A stretch of 33,074 nucleotides of DNA. Source: an uncultured Campylobacter sp. Its GTDB lineage: Bacteria > Campylobacterota > Campylobacteria > Campylobacterales > Campylobacteraceae. The stretch lies in NCBI RefSeq assembly GCF_938002845.1, contig NZ_CALKZP010000007.1, positions 1 through 33,074 on the forward strand, in the 5' to 3' direction. Below, piece after piece: positions 21,881 to 30,571 of the stretch. Below the pieces are notes generated by a model that was not told where the DNA came from, did no database searches, and saw only the letters and a program-made list of their open reading frames with translations. The position numbers were made by a program, and so were the translations under genes. The first letter of the stretch is position 1; each line of letters opens with the position of its first letter.

Positions 21881-24290
21881 GATAATGTGGACTTTGATGG
21901 TGGGGATTATGATATTAGGCATAATCATCGCCGGGAATTATTTCTCGTCGCTAAGAGATGTAGCGAGATTTAGCACGATTTCGCGCGAGCTAGCTTTGAT
22001 CGATAATGCCGATAACCGCCTAAATATATTATTTGATGCAAAAATCGCAAGAAGGGACTTTTCGATTGCAAATGCCGATATGCGCGGCATCTATCAGGTG
22101 TTGCAAGCTCTGCAAAAAGATAAAATCATCGATAAAATCGGACTTAGCAGCGATGTGCGCGCGATCGGAAGCGCTTTTAGCGATAAAATTTCACTTTTGG
22201 ACGAGCTTGGGGCTTTAAATTCGCAGAATTTAATCCTTTTTCAAAGTCTGCAGCAAAAATTTTTATCCAGTGGCGCAAATGCGCAAAGAGCAAATCTCTA
22301 CTCTCAAATTTTAGGGCTTAATTATAAAAATCGCTCCGAGATCTCTACTTTAAAAAGCGCGTTAGAAAGCGCAGATGCGTCAAGCCCCGACGAAGCTGCG
22401 TTTATAGGAATCGCACGGCAAATTTTAAGGAATTTCGAGCGGCAAAATATCATTGTAAGCGATAATCTCTCGTTGCTCAACGAGCGCTTCGCAAGCCTGC
22501 GCGAGCGATTTTCTTACGCTAGCGAGGAATTTTACGGCTCGTTTATGCAAATGACGATGCTTTACACGGCGGTGTTTTTGTCGTTTTTACTGCTTACTTA
22601 CATCATAAATTCCAATGCTTTGCGTAGTAAACGCGCCCTCGCGCCCTATCGCGCGCTATGCGAGGAGGCAGGCGAAGCGATAGTTTTAGCAGATCAAAAC
22701 TTTAAAATTTTATACGCTAATAAAAGCGCGCTTAGCTTAAGCGGCTACGAACAAAGCGAGCTGGAAGGAAGCGATCTTGGAGTTTTGATGCCCAAAGATA
22801 AAGTGATCGAACTTCCTGCGATGGTAAATAAAAGCGCCAAAGATACGCGCCTGCTTCGTAAAAACGGCGAGCTAGCCGATGTGAGCCTAAGGCTAGCAAA
22901 TATCGCTGCTGCATCCAAGCCGCCGCTATATGCACTTTACGCTCATGACATCGGCGAGCGCGAGATTATGAAGCTAGCTCTTGCGAGCGCAAAGGAGAGC
23001 TTAAACAATCAAGTCTATATCGATCATCTTACGGGCCAGGGCAACGAAGCAGCGCTATATGAGCTAATAAACGCCGAAAAAACGGGCGTAGCGATCTACA
23101 TCACTATCGTAAATTTTGCAAATTTGCGACTTTTTTACAAGGCGGAGACGACGAATGAAATTCTGCGCTCCTTTGCGCGCACGCTTGCGATGTGTATCGA
23201 ATCGCACGAGATCAAAGCCAGTATCTTTCGCATCCAATCGGATGAGTTTTGCCTATTTTACGAGGGACTAAATGTCGCGCGCGACGTGGAGATCATAAAT
23301 AAATACTTCACTGACAAGGTTTTTAATCTCCATACGACCGAGGGCTTTGCCTCCGCGCCTTTAAATATCACGATGGGCGTGAGCGAGCGTGCAGACGTAG
23401 CGGGCGGCGCAAATAGGGTCTTTCAGGCGGTTATGGCGATGTATGAGGCGCAGAGCAAAAACGAGCACGTGGGCTTTTATTCGCGCCCAAATGCGATTGA
23501 GGAAAAATATCTTCAAAACCAGATTATGATCAACACCATTCAAAATGCGATCAAGAAAAATCAAGTCTTTGTGCTTGTTCAGCCCATATTTGATATCACC
23601 CACCGCGATCCTAGTGGTAACACCTACGGCACCGAGGGCGGTGATTATGTCCCGTTAGTATATGAAATTCTAATCCGCCTAATCGATCGTTCGGGCAAGA
23701 CGCGCTGCCCGGGTGAGTTTATCGACATCGCAAAGCAAACCTCGCTTTACATCCCGCTAACTCAGGTCGTAATAAACGAAGCCTTTCGCTTGCTAGACCG
23801 CTTCGCAGGGACTTGCTTTAGCATAAATCTTTCATATTTTGACATCGCAAACGAAGGTATCAAGGAGCTTTTAGAGCGCAAGCTCGCATCCAGCCCAAAT
23901 GCTTCAAATCTATTTATTGAAATTTTAGAAAGCGAGGAATTTGACGATTACGAGAGCCTACGCAGCTTCATCGCCGTAGCCAAAAACTACGGCTGCAAGG
24001 TCGCGATAGACGATTTTGGCAGCGGATACTCCAACTACTATAGAATTTTAACGCTTGACGTGGATTACATAAAGATCGACGGAGCGCTCATCAAAAATAT
24101 CGCAAACGACAAAAACTCGCGCGCTATCGTCGAAACTATCGCTAACTTCGCGCGCAAGCAGGGCTACGAGCTCATCGCCGAATACGTAGAAAACCACGAA
24201 ATTTCAATCATCTTAGAAGAGATGGGGATTAAATATATGCAAGGCTACTTCTACAGCAAGCCGATGGAGCCTTCGAGGATAAAATTCTAA
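21870..24290 (+). CDS. Membrane PAS-GGDEF-EAL protein (probable c-di-GMP phosphodiesterase)
   Basis: An 806-residue inner-membrane signalling protein. TM1 is at ~5-26 and TM2 at ~229-247, enclosing a ~200-residue helical periplasmic sensor. A PAS domain follows at ~263-360 (ILYANKSALSLSGYEQSELEG). The GGDEF domain (~384-545) is degenerate, with IQSDEF at 455-460 in place of GGDEF, so no cyclase activity is expected. The EAL domain (~555-805) keeps its catalytic set: EIL at 599-601, SINLS, FIEILES, DDFGSGYSN (714-722), KIDG (735-738), AEYVE and QGYFYSKP. It therefore probably degrades c-di-GMP. Its start overlaps the cytochrome peroxidase-like gene, so a redox or periplasmic cue is a reasonable inference for the sensor. 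Confidence 0.9.
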   Translation: MKDKIMWTLMVGIMILGIIIAGNYFSSLRDVARFSTISRELALIDNADNRLNILFDAKIARRDFSIANADMRGIYQVLQALQKDKIIDKIGLSSDVRAIGSAFSDKISLLDELGALNSQNLILFQSLQQKFLSSGANAQRANLYSQILGLNYKNRSEISTLKSALESADASSPDEAAFIGIARQILRNFERQNIIVSDNLSLLNERFASLRERFSYASEEFYGSFMQMTMLYTAVFLSFLLLTYIINSNALRSKRALAPYRALCEEAGEAIVLADQNFKILYANKSALSLSGYEQSELEGSDLGVLMPKDKVIELPAMVNKSAKDTRLLRKNGELADVSLRLANIAAASKPPLYALYAHDIGEREIMKLALASAKESLNNQVYIDHLTGQGNEAALYELINAEKTGVAIYITIVNFANLRLFYKAETTNEILRSFARTLAMCIESHEIKASIFRIQSDEFCLFYEGLNVARDVEIINKYFTDKVFNLHTTEGFASAPLNITMGVSERADVAGGANRVFQAVMAMYEAQSKNEHVGFYSRPNAIEEKYLQNQIMINTIQNAIKKNQVFVLVQPIFDITHRDPSGNTYGTEGGDYVPLVYEILIRLIDRSGKTRCPGEFIDIAKQTSLYIPLTQVVINEAFRLLDRFAGTCFSINLSYFDIANEGIKELLERKLASSPNASNLFIEILESEEFDDYESLRSFIAVAKNYGCKVAIDDFGSGYSNYYRILTLDVDYIKIDGALIKNIANDKNSRAIVETIANFARKQGYELIAEYVENHEISIILEEMGIKYMQGYFYSKPMEPSRIKF

Positions 24291-24750
24291 TCTCATCTCG
24301 CCGCGACTTATAGCTCGTCTCTTTAAATTTATAGCCCAAAGACCGCTTTCGTAAGGCGAGAAATTCTGATTTAGCAAGCCGCTGCTTTAATACGGAATTT
24401 ATCTTGGCAAATACTGCGCAGTTTTATCGCAAACTTATAGCGCGCACCTTATAAGCTAGGATTGCCGTAAAAGCTTGCGCATGGCAAATGAAATGAGAGC
24501 TAAATTTAAAATTAAATAGCAGATTTATGGATGAAATTTTGCGAAGTTCAAAATTTTAAAATTCCAAGCCGTAGAATTTTAAAATTTGAAATGCGCGAGC
24601 TTTGCAAAAATAAAAATTTTAACGAGCTTTACTCTAAGTAGCGATAGAGCTTTCAAATGCAGGCGGAATTTTTAAGTGCAAACTTTCTTGCTTTCAGCGA
24701 GAATGAGCTTAAATTTTAGGCTTTAGCGCATTAGCTCAAGCAAATTCGCT
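24291..24750 (+). other. Gene-free convergent gap, RAATTY-rich
   Basis: No gene is seen in these 460 bases between the convergent GGDEF-EAL and CoA-transferase genes. It contains the long inverted repeat at 24547-24590 and scattered AAATTT words; otherwise nothing is recognised. Confidence 0.5.
24547..24590. repeat. Long AT-rich inverted repeat, possible bidirectional terminator
   Basis: The left arm 24547-24564 and right arm 24574-24590 are complementary over 17 pairs with one extra A in the left arm, around a 9-base loop (CAAGCCGTA). The stem consists of AAAATTTTAAAATTC-type sequence. Its place between convergent genes suits transcription termination on both strands, although it lacks a GC-rich stem. 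Confidence 0.55.
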
Positions 24751-26259
24751 CTAAGCCTTCATACTCCCCGTATCTTTAAATCTTTGATGCCACGACAGCG
24801 CCTCGCTTAGGATGTGTGGAGTATGCCCCGCACAGGGCTGCGCACATGCCCGCTCGAAATAATCTCTCAGTGCGTCTTGGTAAGTGGGATGTGCGATACT
24901 TATCATCGCGCGAGCCCGCTCACGAGGGCATTTGCCGCGCAGATCGGCGATGCCGTATTCGGTGATGATGACTTGAGTGTCGTGCTCGGTATGATCAACG
25001 TGACTCACGAACGGCACGATAGTGCTGATCGCGCCGCCTTTAGCTAGCGACGGGCTAAGAAATAGCGACAAATATCCGTTGCGAGCGAAGTCACCGCTAC
25101 CGCCGATACCATTTTTCATCTGCGACCCCATGACGTTAGTGGAGTTTACATTGCCGTAGATGTCTGCCTCGAGCATGCCATTCATCGACACGACGCCAAG
25201 CCTTCTAATAAGCGCTGGCGAGTTGGAGACGTCTTGTGAACGCAGTATGATGTGCTTGCGGTAGAAATCGATGTTTTTTTGAAATTCCTCGACACCTGCG
25301 GGGCTAAGCGATAGCGCTGTGGCACTTGCAGTACCTACGACGCCTCTTTTGATGAGATCTAGCATGCCGTCTTGAATCACCTCGGAGTAGCATTGCAGCC
25401 CTTGGTAGCCAGCATTTTGTAGCGAGCTAAGCACGGCGTTAGCGACGTTGCCGATGCCCGATTGTAGCGGCAGTAGCTTCTTTGCGGGAAGTCTGCCACA
25501 AGCCTCCTCGTTTTTTAGGAATTTTACGACATTGCACCCAATCGCGCTTGAAATTTCATCCACGGCGGTAAAATTATTGACGCGATCATGCGTCCTAGCC
25601 TCTATGACAGCGATTACTTTGGCAGGATCTACATGCATGTAGGGGCTACCTACGCGATCGCCTACGTGCTTGATCGGCAGATCCTCAGCATTCGGAGGTA
25701 GGCGCAGATCCGTAACGTCGTGAATGCCCTCCAGCTCAAGCGGCTGATAGTAATTCACTTCTAAAATCACGCGATCGGCGATATCGAGCCAGGCTTGGTT
25801 GTTGCCTAGCGATGTGGACGGCACGAGCACGCCGCTTTCTTTAATCGCCACTACTTCGATCACGGCAAAGTTTAGATGCGGAAAAAAGCCCGCCTTAAGC
25901 TGCGCGGCAAGGCTTGATAGATGCACGTCCGCGTATCGCACGGCGCCACTATTTATCGCACGGCGCATATCGGCATCCGTAAAAAACGGCACACGAAAGC
26001 TCACGGCACCTGCTTTTGCCAAAACTCCGTCTAAAAGCGGATCGGTCGATGCGCCTGTAAAAATTTTGATTTGATAGGGCTCGCCTTTTTCGTGCAGCGT
26101 TGTCGCTCGTTGCGCTAGAGCTTGTGGTAGCGCTAGCGCGCAGCCCGCCCCAACAAAGCCGCTAAAGCCCACCGATGCGCCATTTGAGATCAGCTCGCAG
26201 GCTTCCTCGGCGCTCATAATTTTTGATTTTAGATATTTGTTTTGCACGCGTGAGTTCAT
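24751..26259 (-). CDS. Acetyl-CoA hydrolase/CoA-transferase family (succinyl-CoA:acetate type)
   Basis: A 502-residue cytosolic CoA transferase of the AarC/Cat1/Ach1 family, which moves CoA between succinyl-CoA (or propionyl-CoA) and acetate. Family features are SVGFSGFVGAGCALALPQAL near the N-terminus, GASTDPLLDG, QSGIGNVANAV (about 266-276), the catalytic-Glu segment YSEVIQDGMLDL with Glu293, and GIGGSGDFARNG in the C-terminal half. Length matches the family. The start ATG at 26259 follows AGGACGG. In an asaccharolytic, succinate-forming organism it could salvage acetyl-CoA or complete a variant TCA cycle, but the direction and substrates cannot be read from sequence. It is monocistronic here. 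Confidence 0.88.
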   Translation of the reverse strand: MNSRVQNKYLKSKIMSAEEACELISNGASVGFSGFVGAGCALALPQALAQRATTLHEKGEPYQIKIFTGASTDPLLDGVLAKAGAVSFRVPFFTDADMRRAINSGAVRYADVHLSSLAAQLKAGFFPHLNFAVIEVVAIKESGVLVPSTSLGNNQAWLDIADRVILEVNYYQPLELEGIHDVTDLRLPPNAEDLPIKHVGDRVGSPYMHVDPAKVIAVIEARTHDRVNNFTAVDEISSAIGCNVVKFLKNEEACGRLPAKKLLPLQSGIGNVANAVLSSLQNAGYQGLQCYSEVIQDGMLDLIKRGVVGTASATALSLSPAGVEEFQKNIDFYRKHIILRSQDVSNSPALIRRLGVVSMNGMLEADIYGNVNSTNVMGSQMKNGIGGSGDFARNGYLSLFLSPSLAKGGAISTIVPFVSHVDHTEHDTQVIITEYGIADLRGKCPRERARAMISIAHPTYQDALRDYFERACAQPCAGHTPHILSEALSWHQRFKDTGSMKA

Positions 26260-26287
26260 TTTCCGTCCTAGCCGTGATTTGGGCGAA

Positions 26288-26293
26288 ATTATA
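26288..26293 (-). promoter_or_regulatory. Promoter -10 of the CoA-transferase gene
   Basis: Minus-strand TATAAT within ATATTATAATTTC, about 29 bases before the ATG at 26259. Confidence 0.5.
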
Positions 26294-27206
26294 ATATTTT
26301 TGCGCTAAATTTCAAAATCTAAATTTCGTGCGCGAGCTAGGCTATAGAGCAAAATATGAGGCGCGATCGGTTGGGATACGCCGCCAAACGCCTCCGATCA
26401 GGCTTTTTTACTTCGGCGGTTTGAAATACGCGCTTGCGCAAGCGCTCGGTAAATAGGGTTTTAAGCGTGATTGAAGCTTAGTTTATAGTCTTGCTGCGAT
26501 ACTGCAAACGCTTATTGCGCACCCAATCTTGTGGAATTTAGGCGCAAAATTTACGTATAATTTGTGAGCTGCGATATTTGAATTTAAGCACCCCTTACAA
26601 TTTAATCGCTCGCCACACTTAAATTTAAATCTCCGCTTCGCAATTTTAAAATGGGTGTTTTGAAATTTATCGCTCGTGACGTTTAAATTCTGCGTCTTGC
26701 TAGCCTTGAGCCCATATTTGAAATTCCATCGCTTGCAGTACCACCTTTGCATGCCGCGCTTGGATTTTAATCCGCATTAATTGAAATTCCCTCTGCCTGA
26801 AATTCTTGCCTCTTCGCACAATATGGCAGTTTAAAATTTCAAATTTCGCGCTTTTTTTGGGAGGGCGGTTCGACGTAGATACGCAAAATTTTGATATTTT
26901 ACGATTGCAAAATTCTAAAAATTATATCATCGTCACGACTAAATTGCAGATTTTGTTTAAATTCTAGTTCTTAAAATTTTAGACTGGTCGTCACGCACGA
27001 TTTGCAATTCAAAGAGCCTTGTTACACAAATTCTAATTTCTGCTGAGTCTAAAATTGACGCTGCTTACGACGCAAATTTAAACGCGTTTTAGAATTCAAA
27101 ATTTAGTCCGCCTTGTTACCATTTTCGGTCGAGCTTTATAAAATTTCGGCAAATTTTATTTTGCTAAAATTCCAAAAATTTTATCGCCGCAAAATAGGGC
27201 GAAATT
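26294..27206 (+). other. 900-bp gene-free spacer saturated with RAATTY words
   Basis: No convincing gene is found. A minus-strand frame at 26483-26752 is Lys/Asn/Phe-rich, has no binding site and looks like read-through of repeat DNA. By eye, 26761-27220 contains 17 RAATTY sites (AAATTT, AAATTC or GAATTC) among 23 AATT tetramers, roughly five times the density in leuC. The spacer lies upstream of the CoA-transferase promoter and downstream of the Sel1-like gene. Confidence 0.6.
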
Positions 27207-27725
27207 TTATCTCTGCGGCTTGCCGTCGCCGAATTTAGCGACTATCTCCTCGCTGCAGCTCTCCTTGGGCGCCCAGCCTTCGCGCTTCATCCGCGCCAGA
27301 TTGTCGCACGCCTCCTGCGAGCCGCCCTCACAAAGTTCGTCGTATATCACGAGGCTGCGGCACTGCCCGCTCGCGAAGCTCTCCAGCGCCGCGGCGTTGC
27401 CCAGACAGGCTCGCTCGCGCAGATCGCTCATCGCGCGCCCACCTGCGCCGCTCATTTTATCTCCCTGCCTCCGCTCGGCGAGGGTAGCGAGCTCGCAGGC
27501 GTCTGCGAAAAAGCCCTGCGCTTTGAGGCGGTTTCGCACGACGCCGCGACCGCCCAGCTCGTATCTCATCGCCGCTTCGTAGCATGCGGCGGCGTCTTTT
27601 TTGCTGCATTTTGCTAAAAGCGCGCTGGTTTTTGCGCCGCTAAATTTAAAATCTTTGGCTTTGCCGTCCGCATTTGCCAAACTAAGCGCCAGCGCCGCCG
27701 CTAGCGCAAGCTTTAAAGCTTTCAT
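27207..27725 (-). CDS. Secreted Cys-rich Sel1-like (Hcp-type) repeat protein
   Basis: A 172-residue exported protein with a signal peptide MKALKLALAAALALSLANA. Sel1-like helical repeats follow: AAACYEAAMRYELGGRGVVRNRLKAQGFFADACELA is a full repeat with Cys spacing like the Helicobacter cysteine-rich proteins, and a degenerate repeat follows it with paired Cys (CRSLVIYDELCEGGSQEACDNLARM). Paired Cys in each repeat would form periplasmic disulfides. The start at 27725 has AAAGGAG 6 bases upstream; the longer frame to 27776 has none. A second protein of the same kind follows upstream at 27868-28428. These families bind peptidoglycan fragments or host factors in relatives; that role is not shown here. 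Confidence 0.75.
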   Translation of the reverse strand: MKALKLALAAALALSLANADGKAKDFKFSGAKTSALLAKCSKKDAAACYEAAMRYELGGRGVVRNRLKAQGFFADACELATLAERRQGDKMSGAGGRAMSDLRERACLGNAAALESFASGQCRSLVIYDELCEGGSQEACDNLARMKREGWAPKESCSEEIVAKFGDGKPQR

Positions 27726-27867
27726 CTTTGCTCCTTTTTCGTTTATCCGCTCGCACGCTTCGATTTGCCGCCTCATCGCGCACTAAACTCGCACAGCCCG
27801 CTAAAATTTCAAAGGCTCACGCGCTTTGTTTGCGCTCGAAGCTTGGAATTTTACCGCCTCTGCCGCG

Positions 27868-28428
27868 CTAATTTTTCGGCAGTAGATCGAGCACCGCGCA
27901 GGCGCGCTTGTTGTGCATTTTGCATGCCTTATCTAGCGCTTGCCCCGAGAGCTCAAAGCTTTGAGGGGTGCCGATTCCTTGGAGATATTTGACCGACAGC
28001 TCGTAGCACGCTTCGCTGCTGCCGGCATCGCACTGCTCTCGAAAAAGCTCAAACGACGCCACGACGTCCTTCTCCACGCCCAAGCCCCGCCCTAGCGCAT
28101 CTGCGTAGAAAAAACACGACAGCTGATCTTTGCGCTCGCAGCCGCTTTTCAGACCGCGCACGACGCGATCGCAGGAGCCTTCGTCGCTTTTTACGATACA
28201 GCTTTGCAGATCCGCTCGCGAAATTCCGTCCGTTTGGATGACTGCATCGGCGCTGCTTTGCGAGCCGGCGCTTGCTTCGCCGCTCTTTATAAAGCGCGCG
28301 CTTGCGGTCTCGCCGATACTCGTTGTTTTGTCCGTTTTGCCCGCCGCAGAAGCTTTTTCCGCTGGCGCGCTCTCGCCGCAGTTTGCCGCAAGGGCGCAAA
28401 ATAGCGCTAAAAATAGAAATTTTTTCAT
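27868..28428 (-). CDS. Secreted Sel1-like repeat protein, possible lipoprotein
   Basis: A 186-residue protein. The signal peptide MKKFLFLALFCALAANC resembles a lipoprotein signal, though Asn before the Cys is unusual. A Ser/Ala/Lys/Thr-rich linker covers residues ~20-70. Three Cys-bearing helical repeats then follow: SCDRVVRGLKSGCERKDQLSCFFYADALGRGLGVEKD, SFELFREQCDAGSSEACYELSVKYLQGIGTPQ and LDKACKMHNKRACAVLDLL. The pattern is Sel1-like with Hcp-type disulfides. The start at 28428 follows GGAGG by 6 bases; the longer frame to 28455 does not fit a binding site. It shares strand and type with the gene at 27207-27725, so the two may be an old duplicated pair. Confidence 0.72.
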   Translation of the reverse strand: MKKFLFLALFCALAANCGESAPAEKASAAGKTDKTTSIGETASARFIKSGEASAGSQSSADAVIQTDGISRADLQSCIVKSDEGSCDRVVRGLKSGCERKDQLSCFFYADALGRGLGVEKDVVASFELFREQCDAGSSEACYELSVKYLQGIGTPQSFELSGQALDKACKMHNKRACAVLDLLPKN

Positions 28429-28566
28429 ACCAGCCTCCGTTAAATTTAGCGCCATTTTAATTAAAAATGCTGAATTTAAGGAAAATGCGCCTCTGCCCTA
28501 AATTTCAGCCCTGTGTCGCAATGTGTTTGGAGTGCGAAATTTAAAGCGCGCCGCCGAAGCGATCGA

Positions 28567-28998
28567 TCATAGGCTCTTTAGCGCCGCAAGTACGTTTTGT
28601 GCGTCCTGCTCGGGCTTAGCGATACGGCTAAAGCGCTTTACTTCCTTGCCGCCTCGAAAAATCAGCGTTTGGCGGTGGTAAAATTTCTTCCCGTCGCCGG
28701 TAGTGAAGGTTTCGAGCCCAAGCGGCGCTTCAAGCTCGAATTTTTCGTCGTTTATGAACTCAAACGAGGCACCCGTAGCGCGCTTAAACTCGCTCGTGCC
28801 CGCCTCGCCCATGCTGCCTACGGCGATAAGCTCGAAGCCGAGGGCTTTTATCTGCGCAAACGCGCTCTCGTAGGCCTTGCACTGAAGCGTGCAGCCCGTA
28901 AGCCCCGCTGCGCCGCGCAACTCTGTGGGCAAAAATTTGCCGCTGTCGCCCATTTTCGGATAAGTAAAAACCACGCAATTTTTCGGTAAATTTATCAT
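28567..28998 (-). CDS. Bcp-like peroxiredoxin
   Basis: A 143-residue redoxin. VVFTYPKMGDSGKFLPTELRGAAGLTGCTLQCKAYES (about residues 9-45) is the active-site region: GCTLQC places a second Cys four residues after the likely peroxidatic Cys, close to the PGCTxxxC of bacterioferritin-comigratory proteins (PrxQ), where the gap is five. The later GFELIAVGS and the C-terminal YHRQTLIFRGGKEVKRF fit the thioredoxin fold. It would reduce H2O2 or organic hydroperoxides in the cytosol with thioredoxin. Start MINLPKN at 28998 is chosen because of AAGGC upstream; the frame extends to 29037 without a binding site. Confidence 0.78.
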   Translation of the reverse strand: MINLPKNCVVFTYPKMGDSGKFLPTELRGAAGLTGCTLQCKAYESAFAQIKALGFELIAVGSMGEAGTSEFKRATGASFEFINDEKFELEAPLGLETFTTGDGKKFYHRQTLIFRGGKEVKRFSRIAKPEQDAQNVLAALKSL

Positions 28999-29070
28999 CT
29001 TATGCCTTTTGATCGAAATAGGTCGCAAAAATAGCATAAAAAATCTTAAACCCGCTTAACGGATGAAATT

Positions 29071-29535
29071 TTGCAGCTTCTTGGTATCATTGACGAGCTG
29101 CGTTTGAATGAAGGATTTTTTGGCGGCGCAAGCGAGAGCGGCGAGCCCGCAGGTAAAATTTCACCACCAAACAAACGGGAGCTAAAAATATTGCGAGACA
29201 AAAATCTCAGCGAGCATACGCGGAAATTCCTGCTGAATATGGAGAGCTTTTACGACGGATACGACGTCGAACCCTATACCTGCGAAGTCGCCGTATCGCC
29301 CAAAATTTTAAAATTTTTCGAAGCAAAGAAGTTTTTTCGCTCGCAAAAGATCGGGGGGAAATTTAAAAACGGCTGGAGCCGCGTAAGCTACGAGATCAGC
29401 AGTGACGATATGATTTTGATGCTCGCGCAAAGATTTTTTCCGCATTTCATGATCCTCTCTCCGCACACCGCCCGCAAAAAATTCGACGCTCAAATCCGCG
29501 AGTATCTGCAAAATGAGAAGTTAGAATTTGAGTAA
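29071..29535 (+). pseudogene. Remnant of a WYL-domain transcriptional regulator
   Basis: The frame holds only the C-terminal part of a WYL-family regulator. VEPYTCEVAVSPKILKFFEAKKFFRSQKI is followed by a beta-rich stretch and FFPHFMILSPHTARKKF, which matches the C-terminal extension of WYL proteins. The N-terminal helix-turn-helix and the WYL core itself are missing. The first residues (MQLLGIIDELRLNEGFF) start from a TTG without a binding site. The protein is ~154 residues against ~320 in intact relatives. A gene truncated at its 5' end is the simplest reading. A short functional derivative is possible but has no visible translation signal. Confidence 0.55.
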
Positions 29536-29607
29536 AATTTAAACGCATTTTTATGTAGCGGTAGGCTGGTTTCAAATGGAATTAAATTTAATATGATAAA
29601 TTCCATA

Positions 29608-29613
29608 TATACT
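29608..29613 (+). promoter_or_regulatory. -10 element of the hydrolase gene
   Basis: TATACT in an AT-rich leader, 45 bases before the ATG at 29659, with GGAGG at 29644-29648. Confidence 0.4.
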
Positions 29614-29658
29614 GAACTGGCGTAAGATTTTATCTTAAATCAAAGGAGGCGCACCGCG

Positions 29659-30525
29659 ATGCAGAAGAATAACGTTGATATAAATGGCATAAATATAGTC
29701 TATTATAGTGCGGGCAATGCGAGCGAGAGCATTTTCTTGCTGCACGGAGGCGGGGTTGATTCTGCAATGCTTTCGTGGAAAGAGATCATACCACTACTTA
29801 GCGACGAATATCGCGTCATAGTGCCCGATTTACCGGGATACGGCGATAGTGATAAGATAAAGGGCGAGTACTCTTTAAAATTTTATACGGAAATCTTAAA
29901 AGCCTTTATTGAGAAATTAAGCGATGGACCTATAGTTTTGGTTGGTATTTCGCTAGGCGGCGGTATTAGTATAAATTTGAGCTTGAACTATCCTGAGTTA
30001 ATAAAAATTCTAGTGCCACTCGATGCATGGGGATTATTTAAAAAGCTACCACGTCATAGGCTTTTGTACTGGTTCGTGCATTCAAGGCTAAATGATAATT
30101 TAAACGCTTTGGTTTGCAAATTTCCATCTATAATCAAATTCTCGCTTAGATATAATCTTTTCGGTGATAAGTCCAAGATTAGCAATGAATTGGTTTGCGA
30201 AATAATCGAAGCGATGAAAAAACCGGACGCCGACAGGGCTTTTATTTCGTTTCAGCGAAGCGAGATAAAAAAGGAAGGAGTTGCAACCGATCTGTTCTCG
30301 CGACTTAATGAGATTAAAATCCCAGTATTATTGGTCCACGGATCTTTGGACAAATTAATACCGCTAGAAGGAGCCGTCCGGGCGAGCAAAATAATACCTA
30401 ATTGCGAAATTTATATAATGCAAGGCTGTAAACACTGGCCCGCAAAAGAAAGACCGCAGGAATTCGCTGCTGTTTTAAAATCGTATATAAAGAGGCACAA
30501 TGGTCGCTTGCACTTTAGAACTTAA
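29659..30525 (+). CDS. Alpha/beta-fold hydrolase
   Basis: A 288-residue cytosolic hydrolase with no signal peptide. The oxyanion motif LLHGGG (27-32), PDLPGYGDSD (56-65), nucleophile elbow GISLGG with Ser98, catalytic Asp231 in HGSLDKLIP and His259 in GCKHWP form a complete triad. Family members are esterases, C-C hydrolases and haloalkane-type enzymes, and the substrate cannot be told. Composition is a little more AT-rich than its neighbours. GGAGG lies 10 bases before the ATG. It is a single gene between the WYL remnant and the DUF475 gene on the opposite strand. Confidence 0.85.
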   Translation: MQKNNVDINGINIVYYSAGNASESIFLLHGGGVDSAMLSWKEIIPLLSDEYRVIVPDLPGYGDSDKIKGEYSLKFYTEILKAFIEKLSDGPIVLVGISLGGGISINLSLNYPELIKILVPLDAWGLFKKLPRHRLLYWFVHSRLNDNLNALVCKFPSIIKFSLRYNLFGDKSKISNELVCEIIEAMKKPDADRAFISFQRSEIKKEGVATDLFSRLNEIKIPVLLVHGSLDKLIPLEGAVRASKIIPNCEIYIMQGCKHWPAKERPQEFAAVLKSYIKRHNGRLHFRT

Positions 30526-30571
30526 CGCCCATTAATTCCGCGCGGCACCGCAGAATTTTACCTAGGAATTC

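Noticed and set aside
26483..26752. Minus-strand 89-codon frame in the large spacer
   Set aside because: Lys/Asn/Phe-rich translation of AAATTT-word DNA, without a binding site or promoter.
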